Shown: in pieces, positions 35,815-43,614 of the stretch
How the letters are laid out: each line of letters opens with the position of its first letter
Position numbering within the stretch: position 1 is the stretch's first letter
Source: Pseudomonas sp. IB20
GTDB lineage: Bacteria > Pseudomonadota > Gammaproteobacteria > Pseudomonadales > Pseudomonadaceae
Length of the DNA: 64,000 bases
NCBI RefSeq assembly: GCF_009707325.1
Contig: NZ_CP046103.1
Span: 4,164,744 to 4,228,743 of the forward strand
Reading direction: 5' to 3'
Made by a program: the position numbers and the translations under genes
Notes under the pieces: model-generated
The model's input: the letters and a program-made list of their open reading frames with translations, nothing else
What the model was told of the DNA's origin: nothing
The model's database searches: none

Positions 35815-37053
35815 ATGAACAACTTGCCCCTTGGGCCGATGCTCGCCGTAATCGCCTTGCTGGTGTTATGGGCGGCGCTGTTTACCGCCATCGAAGCCGC
35901 GCAACAACACTTGCTGGCCCTGCGCCCCGGTACACGCCAGGGCGACAAGGCCGCCGCCCGCCTGAACTTCCCGCGTCACAGCCTGATTCTGTGCAACAGC
36001 CTGTGTCGCGCCGCCGTGGTAATTCTCTGCACGCTGCTGGCGATCTACGCCTGGGCTTTGAACGGCCCGTGGCTCGGCTGGCTGATCTCCTGCGCAATCT
36101 TGCTGGTGCTCGCCGACTACCTGCCCCGCGCCCTCGCGGTTCGCCACCCGCATGCCGTGCTGGGCTTTGGCAACACCCTGCTGGGCGTGCCGCTGAAAGT
36201 GCTCTACCCCGTGGCCTGGCTGCTCAATGGCATCAGCCTGTTGCTGCTGCGCCCATTCGCGCGTAAATCCGGCGTGGTGAAAAAGAGCGACGAGCCGCTG
36301 CCTGACCATGACGACGAACCGGAGTCCGAGGCCGACGACAATCGCACGCCCGGTATGCCCGGCATCCATGCCCTCGACAACATCACGGTCAACGACATTC
36401 TGGTGCCGCGCAGCGAAGTGGACGGCATCAACCTGGATGACTCGATCGAAGAGATCATCGAGCAACTGCGCACCTCCCAGCGCACCCGCCTGCCGGTGTT
36501 CCACAGCGATATCAACCAAGTCGAAGCGGTGCTTAATACGCGGCAGATCCAGCACCTGCTGCCCGACGCCAGCCTGACCAAAGAAGCCCTGCTCGCCGCC
36601 TGCCACGAGCCCTACTTCGTCCCCGAAAGCACGCCCCTGCAACTGCAATTGCTGAACTTTCACAAGCAGCAGCGGCGCCTGGGCATGGTGGTGGACGAAT
36701 ACGGCGAAGTGCTCGGTATTGTCACCCTGGAAGACATCCTCGAAGAGATCGTCGGTGAATTCGAAAGCGATCAGGCGGCGGACAACCCCCATATCGAAGC
36801 GCAGCCGGATGGCCGCTACATCATCGACGGCGCCGCTTCGATCCGCGAACTGAACAAGAGCCTGGGCTGGCACCTGCCCAGCGACGGCCCCAAGACCCTC
36901 AATGGCTTGGTCACCGAGGCGCTGGAGACCATTCCTGACTGCGCGGTGTGCCTGAAAATCGGCCGCTATCGCCTGGAAATCCTTGAGACCGAGGACAACC
37001 GCGTGAGCAAGGTGCTGATCTGGCACACCAGCCGCGTGCCGGTCGCCGCATAA
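35815..37053 (+). CDS. CNNM/CorC-family transporter-associated protein (YfjD-like)
   Basis: This 412-residue protein has an N-terminal DUF21/CNNM membrane domain (residues 1-150), two CBS domains (about 190-310; VDGINLDDSIEEIIEQL and YGEVLGIVTLEDILEEIVGE), and a C-terminal CorC_HlyC domain (DGRYIIDGAASIRELNKSLG). The family is linked to magnesium or other cation export and homeostasis. An HlyC hemolysin label seen in databases is a misnomer. The gene starts 12 bp after the CcsA-like gene, as in the E. coli ypjD-yfjD pair. Confidence 0.88.
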   Translation: MNNLPLGPMLAVIALLVLWAALFTAIEAAQQHLLALRPGTRQGDKAAARLNFPRHSLILCNSLCRAAVVILCTLLAIYAWALNGPWLGWLISCAILLVLADYLPRALAVRHPHAVLGFGNTLLGVPLKVLYPVAWLLNGISLLLLRPFARKSGVVKKSDEPLPDHDDEPESEADDNRTPGMPGIHALDNITVNDILVPRSEVDGINLDDSIEEIIEQLRTSQRTRLPVFHSDINQVEAVLNTRQIQHLLPDASLTKEALLAACHEPYFVPESTPLQLQLLNFHKQQRRLGMVVDEYGEVLGIVTLEDILEEIVGEFESDQAADNPHIEAQPDGRYIIDGAASIRELNKSLGWHLPSDGPKTLNGLVTEALETIPDCAVCLKIGRYRLEILETEDNRVSKVLIWHTSRVPVAA

Positions 37054-37075
37054 CGTTCTGGCACAGCACACTCCA

Positions 37076-37181
37076 ATGTGGGAGCAGGCTTGTGTGGGAG
37101 CTGGCTTGCCTGCGATGGCATCACCTCGGTACTCCTGATGCACCGGGGCGCCTGTATCACAGGCAAGCCAGCTCCCACATT
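37076..37181. repeat. REP cluster downstream of the CNNM gene
   Basis: A truncated core (TGTGGGAGCAGGCTTG) at 37077 directly abuts a full core at 37093 (TGTGGGAGCTGGCTTGCCTG), and an inverted core ends at 37179. This suggests one REP inserted next to or into an older one. Confidence 0.88.
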
Positions 37182-37206
37182 TAGCTTATCTGCGTGCCAG
37201 CACCCC

Positions 37207-37236
37207 TTGTTGGATCCGCAACCCCCTTCCTATAAT
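37207..37236 (+). promoter_or_regulatory. probable promoter of the MFS transporter
   Basis: TTGTTG (37207-37212) and a perfect TATAAT (37231-37236) are spaced 18 bp. They lie 188 bp before the transporter start, within the 370-bp gap that otherwise holds only the REP cluster. The leader of about 180 nt has no structure I can name. Confidence 0.5.
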
Positions 37237-37423
37237 CGGCACGGCTTACCCAAGCCCCGCCCGACCGCGTGCTACCCGCACTCAGCGCGTCCAGGCACTG
37301 CGTTACCATGTCTTACCGGTGTTTGCTCCCATCCCGAGCCGCCCCGCCTACGCCCCTGATCCATGGGTGTTCGACCAATAATAATCCGCGTCCAAACGCG
37401 CAATGACCGTCAGGGATACCTCC

Positions 37424-38734
37424 ATGAGCACCACCTATAACGAGGCCGCGACCGCCGCCCCGCTCAACTCGACCGCACGGGTCGCCACGGCGAGCATCGT
37501 CGGCACCGCCATCGAGTTCTACGATTTCTATATCTATGCCACCGCTGCGGCGCTGGTGATCGGCCCGGTATTCTTCCCGCAGACCTCTGGCACCGCACAG
37601 ATGCTGGCGTCGTTCCTGACCTTCGGCATCGCCTTCATCGCCCGCCCGCTGGGCTCGGCGCTGTTCGGCCACTTCGGTGACCGTATCGGGCGTAAATCCA
37701 CCTTGGTGGCATCGTTGCTGCTGATGGGCGTGTGTACCACCCTGATTGGCCTGCTGCCGGGCTATGACAGCATCGGCGCCTGGGCACCGATCCTCTTGTG
37801 TGTGCTGCGTTTCGGCCAGGGCCTGGGGCTTGGCGGGGAATGGGGCGGCGCGGCGTTGCTGGCCACCGAAAACGCGCCGAAGGGCAAGCGCGGCTGGTTC
37901 GGCATGTTCCCACAACTGGGCCCCTCGATTGGCTTTCTGGCGGCCAACGGGCTGTTCCTGATCTTGGCCATGAGCCTGAACGACGAACAGTTCCGCAGTT
38001 GGGGCTGGCGTATTCCGTTCATCCTCAGCGCCGCGCTGGTAATGGTCGGCCTGTATGCACGCCTTAAACTGCATGAAACCCCGGTATTCGCCAACGCCGT
38101 GGCCAAAGAAGCCCCGGTGAAAGTGCCGTTGGTGGAGTTGTTCAGCCAGCATTGGCTACCAGTGCTGCTGGGCGCCGCGTCGATGGTGGTGTGTTATGCG
38201 CTGTTCTACATCACCACCGCGTTCTCCCTGAGTTATGGCGTGTCGACGCTGGGCTACAGCCGCGAGACGTTCCTCGGTTTGCTGTGCTTTGCGGTGCTGT
38301 TCATGGGCTTGGCTACACCGCTGGCGGCCTTGGCCAGTGACCGTTACGGGCGCAAGCCGGTGCTGATCGTCGGCGCGGTCCTGGCCATTCTGTCGGGCTT
38401 TACCATGGAGCCGCTGCTCACCCACGGTTCGACTTGGGCGGTGGCGTTGTTCCTGGCGCTGGAGCTGTTCCTGATGGGCGTGACCTTCGCCCCGATGGGC
38501 GCGATGCTGCCGGAGCTGTTCCCCACGCGCGTGCGTTATACCGGTGCTTCGGCGGCGTATAACCTGGGTGGGATCGTCGGGGCGTCGGCGGCACCGTTCT
38601 TCGCGACCAAGCTGGTGGCGATGGGCGGGCTGAGTTATGTCGGCGGGTATGTGTCGGCGGCAGCGTTACTCAGCTTGATTGCTGTGCTGTGCCTGAAAGA
38701 GACGCGGGATAACGATTTGAACAAGGTCGCCTGA
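37424..38734 (+). CDS. MFS transporter, metabolite:H+ symporter (MHS) type
   Basis: This 436-residue protein has 12 predicted membrane helices. The signatures TASIVGTAIEFYDFYIYATA (start of TM1) and GRKSTLVASLL (the loop 2-3 motif DRIGRK) are those of the MHS subfamily with ProP, ShiA and KgtP. Substrates in that subfamily are organic acids, osmolytes or amino acids; this one cannot be assigned. The ATG at 37424 has AGGGA upstream and removes an unsupported seven-residue extension. It converges on purT across a long inverted repeat. Confidence 0.88.
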   Translation: MSTTYNEAATAAPLNSTARVATASIVGTAIEFYDFYIYATAAALVIGPVFFPQTSGTAQMLASFLTFGIAFIARPLGSALFGHFGDRIGRKSTLVASLLLMGVCTTLIGLLPGYDSIGAWAPILLCVLRFGQGLGLGGEWGGAALLATENAPKGKRGWFGMFPQLGPSIGFLAANGLFLILAMSLNDEQFRSWGWRIPFILSAALVMVGLYARLKLHETPVFANAVAKEAPVKVPLVELFSQHWLPVLLGAASMVVCYALFYITTAFSLSYGVSTLGYSRETFLGLLCFAVLFMGLATPLAALASDRYGRKPVLIVGAVLAILSGFTMEPLLTHGSTWAVALFLALELFLMGVTFAPMGAMLPELFPTRVRYTGASAAYNLGGIVGASAAPFFATKLVAMGGLSYVGGYVSAAALLSLIAVLCLKETRDNDLNKVA

Positions 38735-38735
38735 G

Positions 38736-38850
38736 CGCAGATCGTTCCCACGCTCGGCGTGGGAACGCCTCTTGTGACGCTCCGCGTCACGCCTTGGGAC
38801 GCAGAGCATCCGGGGCTGCATTCCCACGCAGAGCGTGGGAACGATCTGCG
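38736..38850. repeat. 115-bp compound inverted repeat
   Basis: Outer arms of 20 bp are perfect complements (CGCAGATCGTTCCCACGCTC at 38736 and its complement ending at 38850). Inside are a second match (GCGTGGGAA/TTCCCACGC) and a separate small hairpin (GTGACGC/GCGTCAC). It occupies the convergent MFS-purT gap exactly and could end both transcripts. Its core (GTTCCCACGCTC) differs from the REP family of the rest of the window. Confidence 0.9.
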
Positions 38851-38855
38851 TGGGG

Positions 38856-40037
38856 TTACAGCTCTACAACAACAGCCTTCGAAGCACGAGTCGCCTTAGC
38901 CCGAGCCGCCTCAATCGACTCATCCCGCGCCAACGCCACACCCATCCGACGCTGACCATTGACTTCTGGCTTACCAAACAGACGCAACGCCGTGTCCGGC
39001 TCGCTCAAGGCCGCGCCGAGGTTGGCAAAGGCGGTCTGGGTCGACTGCCCTTCCACCAGAATCACCGCCGAAGCCGAAGGCCCGAACTGACGGATCAACG
39101 GAATCGGCAGGCCCAGGATGGCGCGAGCGTGCAGCGCGAACTGCGACAGATCCTGAGAAATCAGCGTCACCAAACCGGTGTCATGCGGGCGCGGCGACAC
39201 TTCGCTGAACCACACCTGATCGCCCTTGATGAACAATTCCACGCCAAACAGGCCACGGCCACCCAGGGCCTCGGTCACGGCTTTGGCAACCCGCTCGGAT
39301 TCCGCCAGGGCAATCGGGCTCATGGCTTGCGGCTGCCAGGATTCCTGGTAGTCGCCCTTCTCCTGACGGTGGCCGACCGGCGCGCAGAAGGTGGTGCCAC
39401 CGATGTGGCGTACGGTCAGCAGGGTGATTTCGTAGTCGAAGTCGATAAAGCCTTCGATGATCACCCGGCCTTTACCAGCACGGCCGCCTTCCTGGGCGTA
39501 ATCCCAGGCTTTGCGCACATCATCAGCGCTGCGCAGCAGGCTCTGGCCCTTGCCCGAGGAGCTCATCACCGGCTTGACCACACACGGGAAGCCCAGGTCT
39601 TGCACGGCCTTGCTGTAGTCTTCGAAGGTGTCAGCGAAGTGGTACGGCGAGGTCGGCAGGTCCAGCTCTTCAGCGGCCAGGCGACGGATGCCTTCACGGT
39701 TCATGGTCAGCGAGGTGGCGCGCGCGGTCGGGATCACGGTGAAGCCTTCGGCCTCCAGCTCCACCAGCGTAGCGGTGGCGATGGCTTCGATTTCCGGCAC
39801 GATGAAGTGCGGTTTCTCGGCTTCGATCACGGCACGCAGGGCGGCGCCGTCGAGCATATTGATCACATGGCTACGGTGCGCGACCTGCATGGCCGGGGCG
39901 TTGGCGTAGCGATCCACGGCAATCACTTCAACGCCCAGGCGTTGCAGTTCGATTACCACTTCCTTGCCCAGCTCACCGCAGCCACACAGCAAAACGCGGG
40001 TCGCGGTTGGCGACAGTGGAGTTCCGATTCGGGTCAT
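38856..40037 (-). CDS. purT: formate-dependent phosphoribosylglycinamide formyltransferase 2
   Basis: This 393-residue ATP-grasp enzyme uses formate and ATP for the third step of purine synthesis, an alternative to folate-dependent PurN. It starts with a preATP-grasp fold (TRVLLCGCGELGKEVVIELQ). The glycine-rich loop is SSSGKGQSLLR (about residues 155-165), and the metal-site region is GRGLFGVELFIKGDQVWFSE with EVSPRPHDTG. Length is normal. Confidence 0.98.
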   Translation of the reverse strand: MTRIGTPLSPTATRVLLCGCGELGKEVVIELQRLGVEVIAVDRYANAPAMQVAHRSHVINMLDGAALRAVIEAEKPHFIVPEIEAIATATLVELEAEGFTVIPTARATSLTMNREGIRRLAAEELDLPTSPYHFADTFEDYSKAVQDLGFPCVVKPVMSSSGKGQSLLRSADDVRKAWDYAQEGGRAGKGRVIIEGFIDFDYEITLLTVRHIGGTTFCAPVGHRQEKGDYQESWQPQAMSPIALAESERVAKAVTEALGGRGLFGVELFIKGDQVWFSEVSPRPHDTGLVTLISQDLSQFALHARAILGLPIPLIRQFGPSASAVILVEGQSTQTAFANLGAALSEPDTALRLFGKPEVNGQRRMGVALARDESIEAARAKATRASKAVVVEL

Positions 40038-40106
40038 CTCAGGTCCTCAGGGGAGCGGATCATGGGGAGAAAGGCCGGCATTTTACATGAACTGTAAGAA
40101 TTGGCC

Positions 40107-40574
40107 TCAGTTGGCGACGGCGCGTTTGCGCATACGCCAGGCCATGATCAGCCACACCACCGTGACCCCGGCGAATTTCGACACCAATGCAGTGCCCGCG
40201 ACCGCCGGTGTCAGGGCACCGATCAGGCCGAAGAAAATGAAGGTATCAAGGGGAATGCTCAGCGCCGAACTTATCCACAGGCGATCGTGCAACGGGCGCT
40301 TGGTAATGCTGAAGACCAGCCAGTCAATGCACTCGGACACCGCAAATGCCGTGGCGCTGGCTAGGGCGATGGACGGGTCAGAGGTGATATACGACAGCAC
40401 CAGCGCCGCCAGCATGGCGATGATTGCGCCATGGCCGAAGCGGGTTTGCACCATGTCGCGCAGGATAAACACCAGGCCACCCCAAGCCGACCAGATGACA
40501 TCCAGGTGCGGGGCGGTGGAAAAGGCGAAGTTGATCAGCACGACGCTGCTGATGTAGGCGATCAGGAAGAGCAT
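40107..40574 (-). CDS. VUT/YhhQ-family membrane transporter
   Basis: This 155-residue protein has five to six hydrophobic helices and the family region RDMVQTRFGHGAII ... ASATAFAVSECIDWLVFS (PF02592). E. coli YhhQ imports queuosine precursors, but this shorter version could have another substrate, so I give no gene name. I use ATG 40574; the AGGT preceding it lies in the arm of a hairpin (40584-40606). It reads away from purT with a 69-bp gap. Confidence 0.82.
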   Translation of the reverse strand: MLFLIAYISSVVLINFAFSTAPHLDVIWSAWGGLVFILRDMVQTRFGHGAIIAMLAALVLSYITSDPSIALASATAFAVSECIDWLVFSITKRPLHDRLWISSALSIPLDTFIFFGLIGALTPAVAGTALVSKFAGVTVVWLIMAWRMRKRAVAN

Positions 40575-40583
40575 GGCGGATGG

Positions 40584-40606
40584 ACCTGTGAGCAATCGGC
40601 ACAGGT
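40584..40606 (-). promoter_or_regulatory. hairpin sequestering the probable ribosome site of the VUT gene
   Basis: A perfect 7-bp stem (ACCTGTG/CACAGGT) with a 9-nt loop lies in the leader. Its 3' arm carries the only Shine-Dalgarno-like bases (AGGT), 9 nt before the ATG. No known preQ1 riboswitch consensus is recognisable. Confidence 0.35.
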
Positions 40607-40643
40607 TACTTCACATTTGGAAATATGTCGTCTCGCCGGGCCT

Positions 40644-40730
40644 CATCGCAGGCAAGCCAGCTCCCACATTTTGGCCGCATTCCTACAGGTTAAACGCGGC
40701 CACCTGTGGGAGCTGGCTTGCCTGCGATAG
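40644..40730. repeat. paired REP (inverted)
   Basis: An inverted core (CATCGCAGGCAAGCCAGCTC) and a forward core (TGTGGGAGCTGGCTTGCCTG) flank a central GCGGCC/GGCCGC mirror. It lies between the DUF1289 and VUT genes. Confidence 0.9.
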
Positions 40731-40737
40731 CGGTGGT

Positions 40738-40953
40738 TCAGGCGCCCGATTTCCCCGGCATCATCCACACCAACCCACTTACTTTCGCCCGCTCATGGCA
40801 CAACCCCAGCACCACCCGGCGCTCGGCATTGTCCATGCGGCTCCACCGCGTGATCTCATCCACCGTACGCTGGCAACCGGTGCAAATGTCGTCATCATCC
40901 AGCGCGCAAATGTTCACGCACGGCGAGGCGATGGGGCGTTCAATCGGGTTCAT
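40738..40953 (-). CDS. DUF1289 small Cys-rich protein
   Basis: This 71-residue protein has four cysteines in the DUF1289 pattern (CVNICALDDDDICTGCQRT), which probably bind zinc or an Fe-S cluster. A Trp-rich tail (EITRWSRM) follows. The family has no established function. Its ATG overlaps the carbonic-anhydrase stop codon by 4 bp (ATGA), so it is translated from that mRNA. Confidence 0.9.
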   Translation of the reverse strand: MNPIERPIASPCVNICALDDDDICTGCQRTVDEITRWSRMDNAERRVVLGLCHERAKVSGLVWMMPGKSGA

Positions 40954-41474
40954 TCTTCCTGCTCAACCAAATCGCGCGCATAGCGCTGCGCGTTATGCAC
41001 ATCGTGCGCGGCGCTGGCTTCGAGCATGCGTTTTTGCGCCTCGGTCAGCTCACGCACCACCTTGCCCGGCGAGCCCATTACCAGCGAACCGTCGGGAATT
41101 TCCTTGCCTTCGCCGATCAGCGAGTTGGCGCCGATGATGCAATGCTTGCCGATCTTGGCACCGTTGAGGATCACCGCGTTGATGCCGATCAGGCTGTAGT
41201 CGTCGACGGTGCAACCGTGCAGCATCGCGTTGTGGCCGATGGTCACGCCGGTGCCCAGGGTCAGCGGGTAGCCCATGTCGGTGTGCATCACGCTGCCGTC
41301 CTGCACGTTGCTGTTCTTACCGATCAGGATCAGCTCGTTGTCGCCACGCAATACCGCGTTGAACCACACGTTGGCGCCCTCTTCAAGCTTGACCTTGCCG
41401 ACCAGCGTGGCATTCGGCGCCACCCAGCTGTGCGGATGAGTCTCGACGCGGGCGTCGCCCAGGCGGTATTTCAT
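40950..41474 (-). CDS. gamma-class carbonic anhydrase-like protein
   Basis: This 174-residue left-handed beta-helix (hexapeptide-repeat) protein is homologous to E. coli YrdA/CaiE and gamma carbonic anhydrases. The zinc-ligand histidines are in HTDMGYPL and GHNAMLHGCTV. The catalytic outer loop of archaeal Cam is missing, as in most bacterial relatives, so carbonic anhydrase activity is not certain. Its stop overlaps the DUF1289 start. Confidence 0.9.
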   Translation of the reverse strand: MKYRLGDARVETHPHSWVAPNATLVGKVKLEEGANVWFNAVLRGDNELILIGKNSNVQDGSVMHTDMGYPLTLGTGVTIGHNAMLHGCTVDDYSLIGINAVILNGAKIGKHCIIGANSLIGEGKEIPDGSLVMGSPGKVVRELTEAQKRMLEASAAHDVHNAQRYARDLVEQEE

Positions 41475-41510
41475 GGTGTGTCCTCACGGCGGTGCCATTC
41501 AAACGATGGC

Positions 41511-42113
41511 TTACGTATTGATGAAGCTCTTGGGTGGCTGGTGCAGGCTGATCTTGGCGTCGTCATAGAGCAGGTTGATCAGCTCGACAATCATGATCGC
41601 CGTCAGCCCCCAGATCTTGTATTCGCCAAACCGATAGCTGGGCACATACCAACTGCGGCCCTGGTAATCGATGCGGTGGGTATGTTCGCGCGGGTCCTGG
41701 CGGAAAAACTCCAGGGGCACGCTGAACACGGCGGCGATTTCGGCGTCATTGGCCAGGTATTCGACGTAATCGGGGATAACACCGACATAGGGCGTTACAC
41801 GAATGCCGTGCAAGGAGATCAGTGGGCTCAACGGGCCGATGACTTCCACCAGGCCGGGCGGCAGGCCGATTTCTTCTTCGGCCTCACGTAGCGCGGTAAA
41901 GATCAGGTCCGGGTCTTCGGGGTCACGCCGCCCGCCCGGGAACGCCACTTCGCCGCCGTGGGTCGACAGGCCGCTGGCGCGCAGGGTCAGGATCAGCTCA
42001 GGTTCGTCGCTGCGGGTGATTGGCACCAACACGGCGGCCTCGGGGAAACGCCCGTCAGTTTCAAGCCGATGAGGGGTGTGGTTGCTTACCCGGCGAAGTA
42101 GCTCGTCCAGCAT
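41511..42113 (-). CDS. Nudix CoA pyrophosphatase (NudL-like)
   Basis: This 200-residue Nudix hydrolase carries the UPF0035/CoA pyrophosphatase pattern. LILTLRASGLSTHGGEVAFPGG is followed by the Nudix helix RREDPD-like region ending LREAEEEIGLPPG, with the metal-binding Glu residues. Related enzymes cleave CoA to phosphopantetheine and 3',5'-ADP. It is transcribed divergently from the zinc-ribbon Nudix gene with a 145-bp gap. Confidence 0.9.
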   Translation of the reverse strand: MLDELLRRVSNHTPHRLETDGRFPEAAVLVPITRSDEPELILTLRASGLSTHGGEVAFPGGRRDPEDPDLIFTALREAEEEIGLPPGLVEVIGPLSPLISLHGIRVTPYVGVIPDYVEYLANDAEIAAVFSVPLEFFRQDPREHTHRIDYQGRSWYVPSYRFGEYKIWGLTAIMIVELINLLYDDAKISLHQPPKSFINT

Positions 42114-42258
42114 GAGTCATCTCGGTCTGTTGGCTACCTTGCATCATGCACCAAAGCTGGCAGGCACCCAACCCCAAACCCTGCGCATGTCGCGAAACGA
42201 CAACTTGCAGGGCCCTGCCCGCCAAGCCAAGATAGGCCCACTCTCCAGGAACCCCAGC

Positions 42259-42807
42259 ATGAACTTCTGCAGCCAGTGCGGCAAACCGGTTACCCAGCGC
42301 ATTCCCGAAGGCGACGCACGCCTGCGCTATGTGTGTGATCACTGCTCAACCATCCACTATCAGAACCCCAATATCGTCGCCGGCACCGTGCCGGTCTGGG
42401 GCGATAAAGTGCTGCTGTGCCGCCGTGCCATCGAGCCGCGCCTGGGTTACTGGACCCTGCCCGCAGGCTTTATGGAAAACGGCGAAACCGTGGAACAGGC
42501 CGCTATGCGCGAAACCTTGGAAGAAGCCTGCGCCCACGTGCGCAACCTGAGCCTCTACACCCTGATCGACGTGCCGCACATCAGCCAGGTGCATATCTTC
42601 TACCGCGCCGAACTGGTCGACCTGGACTTCGCCGCCGGCCCCGAAAGCCTTGAAGTGAAGCTGTTCGATGAAGCCGACATCCCTTGGTCAGAGCTGGCTT
42701 TCCGCACGGTCGGGCGTACCTTAGAATGCTTCTTCGCCGACCGTAAACAACAGCTGTTCCCGGTACGCAGCGAGTCGGTGCCGCCGATGACGCGGCCGGC
42801 CACATAA
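42259..42807 (+). CDS. zinc-ribbon Nudix hydrolase
   Basis: This 182-residue protein has an N-terminal zinc ribbon (CSQCGKP ... CDHC, residues 4-31) followed by a Nudix domain. The catalytic helix is GFMENGETVEQAAMRETLEE. The arrangement resembles NADH/FAD pyrophosphatases and ADP-ribose hydrolases; substrate not predictable. I use the ATG at 42259 (MNFCSQCGKP) with CCAGGA upstream; the open frame extending back to 42076 is non-coding leader. Confidence 0.88.
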   Translation: MNFCSQCGKPVTQRIPEGDARLRYVCDHCSTIHYQNPNIVAGTVPVWGDKVLLCRRAIEPRLGYWTLPAGFMENGETVEQAAMRETLEEACAHVRNLSLYTLIDVPHISQVHIFYRAELVDLDFAAGPESLEVKLFDEADIPWSELAFRTVGRTLECFFADRKQQLFPVRSESVPPMTRPAT

Positions 42808-42847
42808 CAATTCCAGGCAGCACCGTCTAACAAGGGAAACCGTTTTA

Positions 42848-43351
42848 ATGCGTTGGTTGCTCGCTTTTATCTGCCTGTCGTTCGCTACCCTGTCTTCGGC
42901 CTCCACGGTGGAAACCCTGGGCGGCAAACCTGTCGAGAAAGTCCTGGTGCTCAAGTCGGCCCACCAGTTGCAGTTGATCAACGACGGTAAGCCGCTGAAG
43001 ACCTATCGCATCTCGCTCGGCAAAAACCCCAAGGGCACCAAGCTGTTCGAAGGCGACCGCCGCACGCCGGAAGGCTTGTATTGGATCGACTGGCGCAAAA
43101 CCAGCGACCGCTTCAACCTCGCCATGCACATCTCCTACCCGAATATCAGCGACTCCGCGCGCGCGCGCCGTGAAGGCGTGAAACCGGGCAGCATGATCAT
43201 GATCCACGGCACCCCCGACACCGAGGAATACCCGGAGCAGTGGTTCCACACCCTGGACTGGACCGACGGCTGTATCGGCATGCGCAACGTGGACATGCGC
43301 GAAGTCTGGAACTTGGTCAAAGACGGCACCCTGATCGAGATTCGGCCGTAA
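42848..43351 (+). CDS. exported L,D-transpeptidase (YkuD domain)
   Basis: This 167-residue protein has a signal peptide (MRWLLAFICLSFATLSSAST). Its YkuD domain has the substrate and catalytic His in MIHGTPD and the nucleophile Cys in WTDGCIGMRN, replacing the usual SHGC(I/V)R(M/L). Such enzymes make 3-3 crosslinks or attach lipoproteins to peptidoglycan; the small ErfK-like single-domain form is common. It follows the Nudix gene by 40 bp. Confidence 0.9.
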   Translation: MRWLLAFICLSFATLSSASTVETLGGKPVEKVLVLKSAHQLQLINDGKPLKTYRISLGKNPKGTKLFEGDRRTPEGLYWIDWRKTSDRFNLAMHISYPNISDSARARREGVKPGSMIMIHGTPDTEEYPEQWFHTLDWTDGCIGMRNVDMREVWNLVKDGTLIEIRP

Positions 43352-43466
43352 ACACCTACCGTTGGTAAAATAATCTGAAAATAATTCCTGCCCTTGGCAG
43401 CGCCTGCCGGTGAATACCAGTTCACCGCGCCGGGCTGCGTAGTTCTGCGCGCGATACAGACCTCTC

Positions 43467-43485
43467 TAATACCACTTGATACCAG
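43467..43485 (-). promoter_or_regulatory. nag operator site 1 (GntR-type)
   Basis: On the minus strand the sequence TGGTATCAAGTGGTATTA is nearly identical to site 2 at 43540 but in opposite orientation. It contains two TGGTAT half-sites one turn apart. It lies 130 bp before the GntR-family gene. Confidence 0.55.
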
Positions 43486-43533
43486 GCACAAATGAAGCGC
43501 CCTAAAACCGGGTTCCGCACCGTTTTGGCAGCA

Positions 43534-43562
43534 TTGACATGGTATTTAAGTGGTATTAATTT
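43534..43562 (+). promoter_or_regulatory. nag promoter with operator site 2 in its spacer
   Basis: TTGACA at 43534-43539 and TAATTT at 43557-43562 (17-bp spacing) form a plausible sigma-70 promoter. The 17-bp spacer is filled by TGGTATTTAAGTGGTATTAA, which matches site 1 at 16 of 18 positions. A regulator bound here would cover both boxes, the geometry of direct repression. Confidence 0.6.
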
Positions 43563-43614
43563 CCGGCCATTACCGGGCGACAACACTCCAATAACCGCAT
43601 CGGAAACTTCACAG

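Noticed and set aside
40575..40640. preQ1 riboswitch before the VUT gene
   Set aside because: I looked for the preQ1-I core and A-rich tail and did not find them; only a simple hairpin is supported.
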